A stretch of 64,000 nucleotides of DNA from contig NZ_CP117449.1 in NCBI RefSeq assembly GCF_030687835.1, positions 2,852,001 to 2,916,000 of the forward strand, in the 5' to 3' direction. Positions 36,429 through 45,744 of this stretch are shown one piece after another. The DNA is from Pseudomonas hefeiensis (GTDB lineage Bacteria; Pseudomonadota; Gammaproteobacteria; Pseudomonadales; Pseudomonadaceae). How positions within the stretch are numbered: the first letter of the stretch is position 1; the number at the start of each line of letters is the position of its first letter. Under the pieces are notes generated by a model. It saw only the letters and a list, made by a program, of their open reading frames with translations. It made no database searches and was not told the DNA's origin. The translations under genes and the position numbers were made by a program.

Positions 36429-37136
36429 ATGAATCAGAGTCCTTCATTGCAAACGGTGTGGGAGGACAGGCGCGCAGCGGGGCATGGGCTGGTGGAAGAT
36501 TTGCTCAAATACGCCCATCGACCCGACGTCATCGTCCTGGCCTTGCCGCGCGGCGGGGTTCCGGTGGCCTATGAAGTGGTCACCGCTCTGCAGGTACGCC
36601 TGGACCTTTTGCTGGTCCGCAAACTGGGTGTACCGTCCAACCCGGAATTCGCCATGGGCGCCATTGCCAGTGGCGGCATACAGATTCTCAATGATGAGGC
36701 ACTTCGTGCTCACCCGATTGATCAGGCCGGTTTCGACGCCGTGGTTGCTCGGGAAACCCGGGAGCTGTTGCGTCGTGAGCAGGCTTACCGAGGCACGCGT
36801 GCGCCTGTACAACTCAAGGACCAGGTGGTCATCCTGATTGACGACGGCGTGGCGACAGGGGCCTCGATGATGGCGGCGATCCACGCGGTCCGCACGCAAG
36901 GACCTTCGCGCATCGTGGTCGCCGTACCGGTTGCGCCGCTTGAAACGCTGGAGGCGCTGCGCAGCGAAGTGGATGAGGTGATTTGTCCGTTGATTCCTGA
37001 CTGGATGATGTCCATAGGCTATTGGTACAAGGAGTTTCCCCAGACATCGGATGAAATCGTCATCGATTTGCTGCAGCGAGCCTGGCACCGGGAATCGACC
37101 GCCGACTTTCAGGGGGAGGGCGGCCGGCAGCCATAG
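36429..37136 (+). CDS. Phosphoribosyltransferase-domain protein
   Basis: 235 residues from ATG 36429 (GGGGAGA upstream). Type I PRTase fold with the PRPP-binding loop VVILIDDGVATGASM near residues 135-150 and the N-terminal VLALPRGGVPVAYEV. No partner domain is present. Relatives are often annotated only as phosphoribosyltransferase, so the base substrate is unknown. Single-gene unit under an Anr box, within the low-oxygen island. Confidence 0.85.
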   Translation: MNQSPSLQTVWEDRRAAGHGLVEDLLKYAHRPDVIVLALPRGGVPVAYEVVTALQVRLDLLLVRKLGVPSNPEFAMGAIASGGIQILNDEALRAHPIDQAGFDAVVARETRELLRREQAYRGTRAPVQLKDQVVILIDDGVATGASMMAAIHAVRTQGPSRIVVAVPVAPLETLEALRSEVDEVICPLIPDWMMSIGYWYKEFPQTSDEIVIDLLQRAWHRESTADFQGEGGRQP

Positions 37137-37207
37137 CGACGATGTGGGCTTCGCTGGCCAGTTGCGGGTCGATGCAGTCCAGATATCCTGGTCGTGGCCG
37201 TTCACGC

Positions 37208-39058
37208 TCAGCGCGTTAGAGGTCGCGCAGCCCGTATCAAGGGGCGCTTGAGCGGTAGGAGCGGGGCAAATTCTTCAGGGGTCAGGGTTTCCCTTTCCAG
37301 CAAGAGACGAGCGCCGGCGTCGAGATCGTCCCGATGGCTTTCAAGCAGGACCTTGGCTCGCTGATAGGCTTCATCGAGTAGGGCGCGTATGCCCAGATCC
37401 ACTTCTCTGGCGGTTATTTGCGAATAATCCCGTTCTGCGACTTCCTGCATGCGTTCACCCAGGTAAGTGGCACTTTTACGTTCCAGCACCGCCTGACCAA
37501 GCTCAGCACTCATGCCGAACCGGGTGATCAGCTGGCGGGCTATATCGGTTGCACGGGCCAGGTCATCGGCGGCGCCGGTTGATATCTGGCCATAGGCAAG
37601 GAATTCGGCGGCGCGGCCGGCCATCAGCACGACAATGCGATCCTTGAGCATCTGGCAACTGATGAGGAAATGGTCTTCGGTCGGTCGCTGTAACGTGTAA
37701 CCGAGCGAACCGATGGCGCGGGGCACAATCGAGACCTTGTGGACCGGGTCCATGGCCGGCAGGTTGCTGGCGGCCAGGGCATGACCAATTTCGTGATAGG
37801 CCACCACCTGGCGTTCATCAGGCAACAACAGGCTGCTCTTGCGTTCAATCCCGGCGACGATGCGTTCCACGGCTGCCGTGAAGTCATCGAGACTGACGGT
37901 TTCGGCGCCGCGACGAGTGGCAACGATGGCGGCTTCGTTGACCAGGTTGGCTATGTCAGCGCCAGTGAAACCGGTGGTGATGTCAGCGATGCGCTCGCTG
38001 TCAAGGTCCGGCCCCACGACGATTTTCTTAAGGTGAACGGTGAGGATCGCCTGCCGGCCTTTACGGTCGGGGCGATCGATCAGAATCTGCCGGTCTATCC
38101 GGCCGGCACGCAGCAATGCCGGGTCCAGTACCTCGGGCCGGTTGGTGGCGGCGAGCAACACAACACCCTCTCGAGGGTCGAACCCATCCAGTTCCGCCAG
38201 TAATTGGTTAAGGGTCTGTTCTTTCTCGTCATTGCCACCCCAGGCGCCGACACCGCGCATCTTGCCCAGCGCATCGAGTTCATCGATAAAAATGATGCAG
38301 GGGGCCGCCTGCCGGGCCTGCTCGAACAAATCGTGTACGCGAGCGGCACCGACACCGACGAACATCTCGACGAACTCGGAGCCCGATATCGAGAAGAAGG
38401 GCACCCCGGCTTCTCCGGCGATGGCTTTGGCCACCAGGGTCTTGCCGGTGCCCGGCGGGCCGACCAGCAGCGTACCTTTGGGGATATGCGCCCCCAGCCG
38501 TGCGTATTTGGCCTTGTCCTTGAGAAAGGACACAATTTCCACCAGTTCGACCCTGGCCTCGTCGATTCCTGCCACATCGGCAAAGGTCACTCCGGTATCC
38601 CGCTCGACGAATACCTTGGCGCGGGACTTGCCGATGTTCATCAGCCCGCCCATGCCTTGTTTTTCCGCCAACCCCCGGAACATGAAATGCCAGATCAGCA
38701 TGATCAAGCCGAAGGGCAGCAACCAGCCCAGCAAACCACCCAGGAAGGTGTTTTCGTTGACCCCGGTAAAGCCGACACCCGAGTGGGCGAGATCCGTCGC
38801 TAGCGCAGGATCGACCCGTATGGTCGAGAACAGGTTATGACCGGCGATGGGCTCCTGCAGTTTGCCGCTGATCCGGTCGTTTTCCACCCGTAGGTCGCTG
38901 ACCTTTTGCTCGTTGACCAGCTGCAGGAACTGGCTGTAGGGGATGACCTGCACCGTTGGCCGTTCGGAAAACAGAAACTGCGCAACGCTGAACACAACCA
39001 GTGCGACCAGGAAATATGACAGGTTCCATTGGTGATTTTTTTCATGGCCTCGGCTCAA
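37208..39058 (-). CDS. ftsH: FtsH-like membrane AAA+ metalloprotease, start disturbed
   Basis: About 616 residues if started at TTG 39058. Two membrane helices with a periplasmic domain, AAA+ Walker A GPPGTGKT, Walker [13 protein letters not shown] region [18 protein letters not shown] and zinc motif HEIGH (most FtsH have HEAGH). No in-frame ATG gives a natural start. An ATG at 39043-39045 followed by seven A runs out of frame; one more A would give [12 protein letters not shown]. So a homopolymer slip, a frameshift or a rare start is involved. It is a second, divergent FtsH that probably works in stress quality control. Confidence 0.8.
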   Translation of the reverse strand: MSRGHEKNHQWNLSYFLVALVVFSVAQFLFSERPTVQVIPYSQFLQLVNEQKVSDLRVENDRISGKLQEPIAGHNLFSTIRVDPALATDLAHSGVGFTGVNENTFLGGLLGWLLPFGLIMLIWHFMFRGLAEKQGMGGLMNIGKSRAKVFVERDTGVTFADVAGIDEARVELVEIVSFLKDKAKYARLGAHIPKGTLLVGPPGTGKTLVAKAIAGEAGVPFFSISGSEFVEMFVGVGAARVHDLFEQARQAAPCIIFIDELDALGKMRGVGAWGGNDEKEQTLNQLLAELDGFDPREGVVLLAATNRPEVLDPALLRAGRIDRQILIDRPDRKGRQAILTVHLKKIVVGPDLDSERIADITTGFTGADIANLVNEAAIVATRRGAETVSLDDFTAAVERIVAGIERKSSLLLPDERQVVAYHEIGHALAASNLPAMDPVHKVSIVPRAIGSLGYTLQRPTEDHFLISCQMLKDRIVVLMAGRAAEFLAYGQISTGAADDLARATDIARQLITRFGMSAELGQAVLERKSATYLGERMQEVAERDYSQITAREVDLGIRALLDEAYQRAKVLLESHRDDLDAGARLLLERETLTPEEFAPLLPLKRPLIRAARPLTR

Positions 39059-39126
39059 TGACGACAACGGCTGGACACACAACGCAAGGATCGCCGCAGA
39101 GAAGGTTCGCCCTGCGGGTCTGCGAC

Positions 39127-39780
39127 TCAGACAAGCAACAGGTGATTGTCCACCTCTCTGACTCCCGGCACCGACCACGCCGCCCGTTCCGCGATTTTAC
39201 GCTGGCGCCATAGATGGACCTTGCCTTCGAGCCTCACCACATCCCCATCGACCTTGACGTGAATCCCCTTGGCATCCACTTCGGCATTGCGTTTAAGGGC
39301 CTCCTCGATACGACGCTGGATCTGGATATTGCCCGCGTCCACTCGAGGGCGCAGGGTAAGCCGGTTGCTCACGCCCACCACGCCGGACAACTTGAATACG
39401 GCCCGCTCCACGCTTTCTTTCTGGTATTGCCAGTCCACTTCGCCTTCCAGGCTGACCCAGCCGTTTTGCACGATGACTTTTATGTCGCCTTCAGGAACGT
39501 CGCAGCTCCAATTGATGATCTTCAAGGCGCGATTGGCAATGGTGTCGTCTGCGGTGCCGGCGTTTTTATTCAGTCGGACCTGGATTTGCTCAGCCACGGC
39601 GCGCACGCCTTCGATGTTTTTGACGGCGCGTTCAGCGCTGATTTTTTCTGCATAGCTGCTGACGTGGCCGGAGAGGGTGACAACGCCGTTGTCGACGGCC
39701 ACGCCAATATGGGCTGCATTGATGTCGGGTTGGAACTCCAGTTCTTCCAGAATGGTCTTGCGCAGGGTCAAGTCGCTCAT
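39127..39780 (-). CDS. Triple-BON domain protein (OsmY-like)
   Basis: 217 residues from ATG 39780 with GGAGG upstream. Three BON domains at about residues 1-70, 75-140 and 150-217, recognised by the repeated (V)xLxGxVxxxxxxxxAxxxxxxxxGVxxVxN pattern (VVTLSGHV, WVSLEGEV, VVRLEGKV). No signal peptide is seen, unlike periplasmic OsmY, so membrane or nucleoid contact is unclear. Adjacent to ftsH on the same strand, 68 bp apart, and preceded by an Anr-like box. Confidence 0.88.
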   Translation of the reverse strand: MSDLTLRKTILEELEFQPDINAAHIGVAVDNGVVTLSGHVSSYAEKISAERAVKNIEGVRAVAEQIQVRLNKNAGTADDTIANRALKIINWSCDVPEGDIKVIVQNGWVSLEGEVDWQYQKESVERAVFKLSGVVGVSNRLTLRPRVDAGNIQIQRRIEEALKRNAEVDAKGIHVKVDGDVVRLEGKVHLWRQRKIAERAAWSVPGVREVDNHLLLV

Positions 39781-39862
39781 CGAGGCGTCCTCCAGATGAT
39801 GCAAAGCGGGCGAGCTGTCAGGGCCCGGTCTGCTTTTTCTACGCCTGGGTGATGGCGAGACA

Positions 39863-39876
39863 TTGAGCTAAATCAA
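39863..39876. promoter_or_regulatory. Anr/FNR-like box
   Basis: TTGAGCTAAATCAA, one mismatch, 83-96 bp upstream of the BON gene (minus strand). The gap 39781-40016 holds nothing else I can support. Confidence 0.6.
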
Positions 39877-40016
39877 CAAGGGGGTAAGTGAGCCGTCGCG
39901 CGGCCTGGCAACTGCCTGTGAGCTGACAAAAGTCAGAAAGGCAGCCCCGCCTTCCAGTTGGATGGTCGATCAGGCAACGGGCAGATAATCAGGGACGCAA
40001 GCGCGTCGAGAGGGTT

Positions 40017-40769
40017 TTACAGCGCTGAGTGACGATGACAACCAGCGACTTTTTGCCTGAGGCCGGGCAGGTCCAGGATGGTGACGTTGCGTCCATGCAT
40101 TTCTACCAGTTCCTCTTCTCGCAGGTGCGCGATACCCCGGCAGATCGTTTCCAGCCGCAGGCCCAGATAAGAGCCGATAGCCTCACGGCTCATGCGCAAG
40201 ACGAATTCCCTGGAGGAGTAACCGCGCATATTCAGGCGTTGAGACAGGTTCAGCAGAAACGCCGCAAGTCGCTCATCGGCATTCATGTTGCCAATCATCA
40301 GTAGCATGCTGTGGTCGCGCACGATCTCTCGGCTCATGAGCTTGTTGAGGTTGTGCTGTAACGATGGCAAATCGTGGGCAAGTTTTTCCAGGCTGTTGAA
40401 AGGAAGCGGGCACACTTCGCTGTCTTCCAGCGCTATTGCATTGCAGGCGTAATGATCGGTGCTGATGGCGTCCAGACCGAGCATTTCGCCTTGCATCTGG
40501 AACCCGGTGATTTGTTCGCGACCGTCGATCGACAATACGCTGGTCTTGAAGAAGCCCAGCCGCACGGCATACAACGAGCGCAGCGGATCGCCGGTGCGGT
40601 ACAGCGCCGCACCTTTTTTGATCTTCACCCGCTGAGAAATCAAGGTGTCCAGACGCTCGACTTCGCCCCCCGTCAGCCCGATAGGCAGGCACAGCTCAAG
40701 CACGCTGCAGTTGGAGCAGGCGGCCTTGAGGGAGTGCACGTGTAGCAATCGCGGTTCAAGTTCAGCCAT
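40017..40769 (-). CDS. Fnr/Anr-family oxygen-sensing regulator
   Basis: 250 residues from ATG 40769 (AAAGGAG upstream). Cysteines C18-X2-C21-X5-C27 and C109 match the [4Fe-4S] ligand pattern of FNR/Anr, followed by a cNMP-like beta-roll and a winged HTH. In the recognition helix ETICR (207-211) the usual Ser of FNR is Cys210. It is clearly distinct from canonical Anr by eye, so it is probably a second FNR-type protein. It is encoded beside targets with FNR boxes and is a good candidate local regulator. Confidence 0.88.
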   Translation of the reverse strand: MAELEPRLLHVHSLKAACSNCSVLELCLPIGLTGGEVERLDTLISQRVKIKKGAALYRTGDPLRSLYAVRLGFFKTSVLSIDGREQITGFQMQGEMLGLDAISTDHYACNAIALEDSEVCPLPFNSLEKLAHDLPSLQHNLNKLMSREIVRDHSMLLMIGNMNADERLAAFLLNLSQRLNMRGYSSREFVLRMSREAIGSYLGLRLETICRGIAHLREEELVEMHGRNVTILDLPGLRQKVAGCHRHSAL

Positions 40770-41093
40770 TCGAAGAAACTCCTTTAATGGAGCCAGCATA
40801 GAGGATCAATCCCGCTACGCCTGATGTTTGTCGCCCATAGCGGTACCGCCTGTCTTGTTTTCAACATGTCGCGCGCCTGCGCAGCGGTGTTTTCTGGCGA
40901 TAACGTTGGCACGCTGAACTTTCATGAACTCGTGCGTTGCACAGGGATCTAGATTTGCAACCTGAAGGCTCTATGAAAAATATCCGAACCCGCATTCGAA
41001 GGATTTATCCGAGCTGCAAGTCCCGACTCTGGATACTGAAACCGGGGCGAAGGAGAGCGAAGGCGTTTCAGCCAAGCGGATTGAGGATTATCA
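40770..41093. other. Intergenic region without gene
   Basis: About 324 bp between the divergent FNR-like regulator and the PAS kinase. I see no confident promoter, terminator or RNA. TGAACT occurs twice 10 bp apart (40919 and 40925-40934 region), not enough for a call. Confidence 0.5.
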
Positions 41094-42896
41094 ATGTCGA
41101 ACATCAATGAGCTGGCCACGCCAACACCCACGCCTAGCGAATACGAAAGCTTCATCACCATGGGTGCCAGCGCGCTCGATGCCATCCCTGGCGCGCTCTA
41201 CCTTTGCGACCACGAGGGTTGGATTGTCAGGCACAACAGTGAGGCGGCCGAGCTGTGGGGGAGAGCGCCGGACCTTGGAAAAAACGGTGACCGTTTCTGC
41301 GGCTCCTATCGGCTTTTCCTCCCAGACGGTACACCGTTGGCCTTTGAAGATTGCCCTATGGCTTCGGCGCTTGATACCGGCGTAGCGGTACGTAACCGCA
41401 AAGTGCTGATTGAGCGTGCGGACGGGAGCCGTATCGTGGCCCTGGTGAACATCCAGGCCCTTAGAGATCGGCACGGTGCCATTCAAGGGGCGATCAATTG
41501 CTTTCAGGACGTCTCGGCGCACCACGCCATGGCCGAAGAGCTGCGACGCAAGAGTGCCGACTTCGAGGACTTTTTCGATAATGGCGCAGTGGGTCTGCAC
41601 ATTGTCAGTGGAGAGGGCATTATCCTGCGCGCCAACAAGGCTGAACTGTCCCTGTTGGGTTATTCGGCTGAAGAATATATCGGTCGCCCTATCACTGAGT
41701 TTCATGTGGATGAGTCGGTCATTGGCGACATCCTCAATAAACTGGGCAGCGGCAAGAGTCTTGACAGTTATCCGGCGCGGTTAAGAGCCAAAGACGGCAC
41801 GATCAAACATGTCGCGATTACTTCCAATGGCAGGATTGAGGACGGCAAGCTTTTCCACACGCGCTGTTTCACCATCGACGTCACCGTCGCCCAGCGAATG
41901 GAAAGCCAGATTCGTGAAAGCGAACGGCATATGCGCAATCTTCTCGAGGCTCTGCCCGCTGCGGTGTATACGACCGATGCACAAGGGCGCATCACCTTTT
42001 TCAATCGGGCGGCCGTGGAGTTGTCCGGCCGAACGCCTCAGTTGGGTGACCTGTGGTGTGTGACCTGGAAACTATTCAACACCGACGGAAGCGCGCTTGC
42101 CCACGACCAATGCCCGATGGCGGTGGCCTTGAAGGAAAACCGCCCGATACGTGGTGTCGAGGCCATTGCCGAGCGGCCCGATGGCACTCGTGTGCCGTTT
42201 GCGCCTTATCCCACACCGCTGCATGACGCCGATGGCAACCTGGTGGGCGCCATCAACATGCTGGTGGATATCACCGAGCGAAAGCAGGCGGAAAACCGCC
42301 AGAAGACCCTGATCGACGAACTCAATCATCGGGTCAAGAATACCCTGGCCACTGTGCAGTCCCTGGCGGCACAAACGGCGCGCAATGCCGAGGATGCGAA
42401 CGACGGTTACAAACGTTTCGAAGCCAGGCTGCTTGCGTTGTCCCGGGCCCACGATCTGTTGACCCGGCGCCATTGGGGGCAGACGCCAATGGGGTCCCTT
42501 GCCCATGAAGTGCTGATGCCGATATTCGGTCAGGAACCCGGTCGAATCGTGGTTGAGGGCGACCCTGTCGATGTCAGTACCCGAGTCGCCCTCAACCTCA
42601 CGATGACCCTCAATGAGCTGGCGATCAATGCACTTAAATACGGAGCGATGTCTGTGGAGACGGGCACGGTGTCCGTGACGTGGGCGGTGCAACCACAATC
42701 CAATGGCGTGCTGCTGACCCTGGACTGGCGCGAGCAGGGCGGGCCGCAGGTATCCCAGCCAAGCCGGCAGGGGCTGGGTTCGCGTTTGATGAAACGCTGC
42801 ATCGAGCGCGACTTGGGCGGGGCATTTGACCTCACCTTTGACCCGAAGGGGGTTTGCTGCCGACTCTCGTTTCAGATCGGGGCGCCCAGCCCATGA
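41094..42896 (+). CDS. PAS-domain HWE-type histidine kinase
   Basis: 600 residues, soluble, no membrane helix seen. PAS domains at about residues 25-135, 150-265 and 275-390, then an HWE/HisKA_2 kinase with H412 in LIDELNHRVKNTLATVQ and a degenerate HATPase with LTMTLNELAINALKYGA. Such kinases in Pseudomonas often sense redox, light or small ligands through PAS domains. The stop overlaps the response-regulator start. The ATG is preceded by GAGGATTATCA. Confidence 0.9.
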   Translation: MSNINELATPTPTPSEYESFITMGASALDAIPGALYLCDHEGWIVRHNSEAAELWGRAPDLGKNGDRFCGSYRLFLPDGTPLAFEDCPMASALDTGVAVRNRKVLIERADGSRIVALVNIQALRDRHGAIQGAINCFQDVSAHHAMAEELRRKSADFEDFFDNGAVGLHIVSGEGIILRANKAELSLLGYSAEEYIGRPITEFHVDESVIGDILNKLGSGKSLDSYPARLRAKDGTIKHVAITSNGRIEDGKLFHTRCFTIDVTVAQRMESQIRESERHMRNLLEALPAAVYTTDAQGRITFFNRAAVELSGRTPQLGDLWCVTWKLFNTDGSALAHDQCPMAVALKENRPIRGVEAIAERPDGTRVPFAPYPTPLHDADGNLVGAINMLVDITERKQAENRQKTLIDELNHRVKNTLATVQSLAAQTARNAEDANDGYKRFEARLLALSRAHDLLTRRHWGQTPMGSLAHEVLMPIFGQEPGRIVVEGDPVDVSTRVALNLTMTLNELAINALKYGAMSVETGTVSVTWAVQPQSNGVLLTLDWREQGGPQVSQPSRQGLGSRLMKRCIERDLGGAFDLTFDPKGVCCRLSFQIGAPSP

Positions 42897-43255
42897 GTTC
42901 GTTCCCTGGAGTCAGAGTGCTGGTGGTCGAGGACGAAGGCGCGATTGCCATGCTGGTCGAAGAAATGCTGGAGGAACTCGGCTGCGTGGTGGTGGCGTCA
43001 ATGGCTCGGCTTGCTACGGCGTGTGAAGTGGCGAACCTGGTGGCGATCGACCTGGCCATTCTGGATGTCAACCTGGCCGGCGAGCGGGTTTTTCCGGTTG
43101 CCGAAATTCTTCAGGCCCGGCAAATTCCGTTTTTATTCAGCACCGGATACGGCGCCAGCGGGTTGCCGAACGAGTTCGCCCATCGTCCTGTGTTGCGCAA
43201 GCCCTTCTCCCAAAACGATTTGCAACTGAAGATCGCTCTTGCACTGGGGCGCTGA
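42893..43255 (+). CDS. Single-domain response regulator
   Basis: 120 residues from ATG 42893, which overlaps the kinase stop. Receiver fold only: acidic pair EDE, D58 (AILDVNLAG) and KPF near the C terminus. No output domain, so it probably acts as a phosphate acceptor or competitor in a branched relay (CheY-like). Encoded with its kinase. Confidence 0.9.
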   Translation: MSSFPGVRVLVVEDEGAIAMLVEEMLEELGCVVVASMARLATACEVANLVAIDLAILDVNLAGERVFPVAEILQARQIPFLFSTGYGASGLPNEFAHRPVLRKPFSQNDLQLKIALALGR

Positions 43256-43298
43256 CCTTCAGCGGTGAACGGACCGACTGTCCGGTTCTGGTGATTCT

Positions 43299-43320
43299 CC
43301 CGCAGGCGTCCCTGTGCGGG
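43299..43320 (+). terminator. Weak hairpin after the response regulator
   Basis: CCCGCA (43299-43304) and TGCGGG (43315-43320) form a 6-bp stem with a 10-nt loop, 44 bp after the stop. No clear T-run follows. Confidence 0.3.
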
Positions 43321-43492
43321 TTCATTCCAGTTTATGAAACGATGGATTGCAGTTCGTGCGTATTCCTCCCCAATCCCTTTGGGAAGAAGATAACCCCACC
43401 TGCAATGCACCCTCGGCAAGAGGCGTAGCGCAGTCCCCCTGACCGTAGCGTCTCAACGCAGTCTGCAAGGCTGCGGGCGCGAGGAGTAGCTG

Positions 43493-45544
43493 ATGGACGA
43501 AGCCTCGAAACTACAATCGTCACCCTGGCATGAAGGCGAATTGACCTTGCAACGCTCGGTCGGTGCGGTCGACATGATGACCAGCGTTGGCCAGCGCCAA
43601 TTGGCGCGCAACTGGATGCCGGACCAGCACCGGGAGTTCTACGCGCAGTTGCCTTTCGTGGTATTGGGCGCCGTGGATCGGCAAGGTGACGTGTGGGCGA
43701 CCCTGCGCACCGGCAAACCCGGCTTCATGCGCTCACCTGATCCGCAAACCCTGCAGATCAATCTCAAGCCGCAACCCAGTGATCCGGCCCAGGAGGGCAT
43801 GGGCGAGGGGGCTGCCATCGGCATGCTGGGTATCGAATTGCACACCCGTCGGCGCAACCGCATGAACGGCAACATTCGCCGCCTGCTCGATCACGGGCTG
43901 GAAATTTCCGTCAGCCAGGCCTATGGCAATTGCCCTCGCTATATCAACCTGCGCCAATATTCCTTTGTCCGCGAGCAGGCTGGTGACGCCCGACACTTGG
44001 TGGCAACGGACCCATTGGCCCGGCGCCTGATCACGGCGGCTGATTCGTTTTATATCGCCACCTATGTGGAGCGCGACGGCGAGCGGCAGGTCGATGCATC
44101 TCATCGCGGCGGCAAGCCGGGTTTTGTGCGCATGGATGAGGACGGGACGCTGACCATTCCGGACTTTTCCGGAAACCTGTTCTTCAACACCCTGGGCAAC
44201 ATCCTGCTCAATCCCCGTGCGGGCCTGACCTTCATCGATTTCAAGACCGGCGATCTTCTGCAAATGACCGGTTCAGCCCAAGTGTTGCTGGACGACCCCG
44301 AAATAGCAGCGTTCCAGGGCGCCGAGCGGCTGCTGCGCTTCAAGCCGCAGCGCGTTGTTTACCGCACGGCAGCGATCCCATTGCGCTGGAAGGACCAGAG
44401 CGCGGGCGACTCACCCAATTCATTGATGACCGGGAGCTGGGAGCAGGCCGCTGAGCGCTTGCAGGCCGAAGCCCTGCGGACCCATTGGCGCCCCTTGCGC
44501 GTGGTTCGTGTGGTGGATGAGAGCCACAACATTCGCTCTTTCTATCTGCAAGCGGCCGACGGAGCGGGCGTGCCCCGGTTTGACGCTGGCCAGCACTTGC
44601 CTGTGCGAATTTTGCTGGAGGGGCAGAAAGCCCCCTCGATTCGTACCTACAGCGTGTCCAGCGCGCCGTCGGATGATTTCCTGCGCATCAGCGTTAAGCG
44701 CGATGGCTTGGTCTCCGCGCATCTGCACGACCAGATTCAAGTGGCGCACGAGCTTGAGGCGCGAGCGCCTCAAGGGCATTTCACGGTTCAGGCCACTGAG
44801 CGGCGGCCCTTGGTGCTGCTGGCGGCGGGCGTGGGTGTGACGCCGCTGTTGTCGATGTTGCGCGAGGTGGTTTATCAGGGCCTGCGCATGAGCCGGATGC
44901 GTCCGGTCTGGATGGTGCAAAGCGCGCGTACGGTTGCCGACCTGGCCTTTCGCGAGGAAATCGATGAGCTGGTCAAGCGCGCCGCAGGCAAGGTAAAGGT
45001 CCTGCGTCTGGTCAGCCAACCGCCCAGCGAAGGGGCCGGGCAAGGTTATGACGCGACGGGCAGGATCGATGTCGAGCTGCTCAAGCAACTGCTGGCGCTC
45101 GATGACTACGACTACTACCTGTGCGGGCCCGGCAGCTTTACCCAGTCGCTGTATGACGGGTTGCGCACATTGCGCATTCCAGACGATCGCATTCATGCCG
45201 AAACCTTCGGCCCATCCACACTGGTACGCGACGCCGAAGTCAGCGTGCCAGCGGCCCCGCAAGTGCCTGCATCGAGCGAGTCGGTGAAAATCCTGTTCGC
45301 CAGCTCCGGCAAGGAGGCCCGCTGGGAACCGGGCAGCGGGACCCTGCTGGAGCTTGCCGAAGCCCGGGGCCTGAGCCCTGAGTTCAGCTGCCGCGGCGGT
45401 TCGTGCGGCACCTGTAAAACCCGGTTGAGCCAGGGGCAGGTGCATTATCTGAACAGTCCGGCCGAGCCGGTCGGCGAAGATGAGGTACTGATCTGTTGCG
45501 CAGTGCCGGCACAGGGGAGCGAGACCGTGGTTCTGGACGTTTGA
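43493..45544 (+). CDS. PPOX-domain – ferredoxin reductase – 2Fe-2S ferredoxin fusion flavoprotein
   Basis: 683 residues. An N-terminal pyridoxamine-phosphate-oxidase-like (PNPOx) FMN domain (about 45-290) precedes an FAD/NAD(P)H module with RTYSVSSAP and LLAAGVGVTPLLSML (about 330-575), then a plant-type 2Fe-2S domain with SCRGGSCGTCKTRL and a later Cys pair near the end. This order is found in Pseudomonas flavoproteins of unknown substrate. The start is the ATG at 43493. 237 bp after the response regulator; no regulator lies next to it. Confidence 0.88.
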   Translation: MDEASKLQSSPWHEGELTLQRSVGAVDMMTSVGQRQLARNWMPDQHREFYAQLPFVVLGAVDRQGDVWATLRTGKPGFMRSPDPQTLQINLKPQPSDPAQEGMGEGAAIGMLGIELHTRRRNRMNGNIRRLLDHGLEISVSQAYGNCPRYINLRQYSFVREQAGDARHLVATDPLARRLITAADSFYIATYVERDGERQVDASHRGGKPGFVRMDEDGTLTIPDFSGNLFFNTLGNILLNPRAGLTFIDFKTGDLLQMTGSAQVLLDDPEIAAFQGAERLLRFKPQRVVYRTAAIPLRWKDQSAGDSPNSLMTGSWEQAAERLQAEALRTHWRPLRVVRVVDESHNIRSFYLQAADGAGVPRFDAGQHLPVRILLEGQKAPSIRTYSVSSAPSDDFLRISVKRDGLVSAHLHDQIQVAHELEARAPQGHFTVQATERRPLVLLAAGVGVTPLLSMLREVVYQGLRMSRMRPVWMVQSARTVADLAFREEIDELVKRAAGKVKVLRLVSQPPSEGAGQGYDATGRIDVELLKQLLALDDYDYYLCGPGSFTQSLYDGLRTLRIPDDRIHAETFGPSTLVRDAEVSVPAAPQVPASSESVKILFASSGKEARWEPGSGTLLELAEARGLSPEFSCRGGSCGTCKTRLSQGQVHYLNSPAEPVGEDEVLICCAVPAQGSETVVLDV

Positions 45545-45612
45545 GCAGGTGCTACTCCCTCGCCAAAAGAGCAGTTCGGAGATACATCATCTGAGCAGGT
45601 GAAACACCCTTT

Positions 45613-45742
45613 TGTGGCGAGGGGATTTATCCCCGTTGGGCTGCGCAGCGGCCCCAAACCAGCAACTCGGTGTGCCAGGAAGATTGAGTTGGTTGCTTTA
45701 GGGCTGTTACGCAGCCCAGCGGGGATAAATTCCCTTGCCACA
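45613..45742. repeat. REP pair, inverted
   Basis: GGCGAGGGGATTTATCCCCG (45616-45635, followed by TTGGGCTGCG) and its inverted copy near 45707-45742 (CAGCGGGGATAAATTCCCTT) are REP units of a third subtype. They fill the gap after the flavoprotein gene; the AraC stop is at 45745. Confidence 0.85.
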
Positions 45743-45744
45743 GG

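Noticed and set aside
37208..39780. Part of a TLPQC/heat-resistance island because of FtsH
   Set aside because: No ClpG, sHsp20, YfdX, HdeD or DegP-type genes are present nearby.
40903..40925. TTGGCACGCTGA resembling a sigma-54 -24 box
   Set aside because: The -12 GC at the proper distance is missing.
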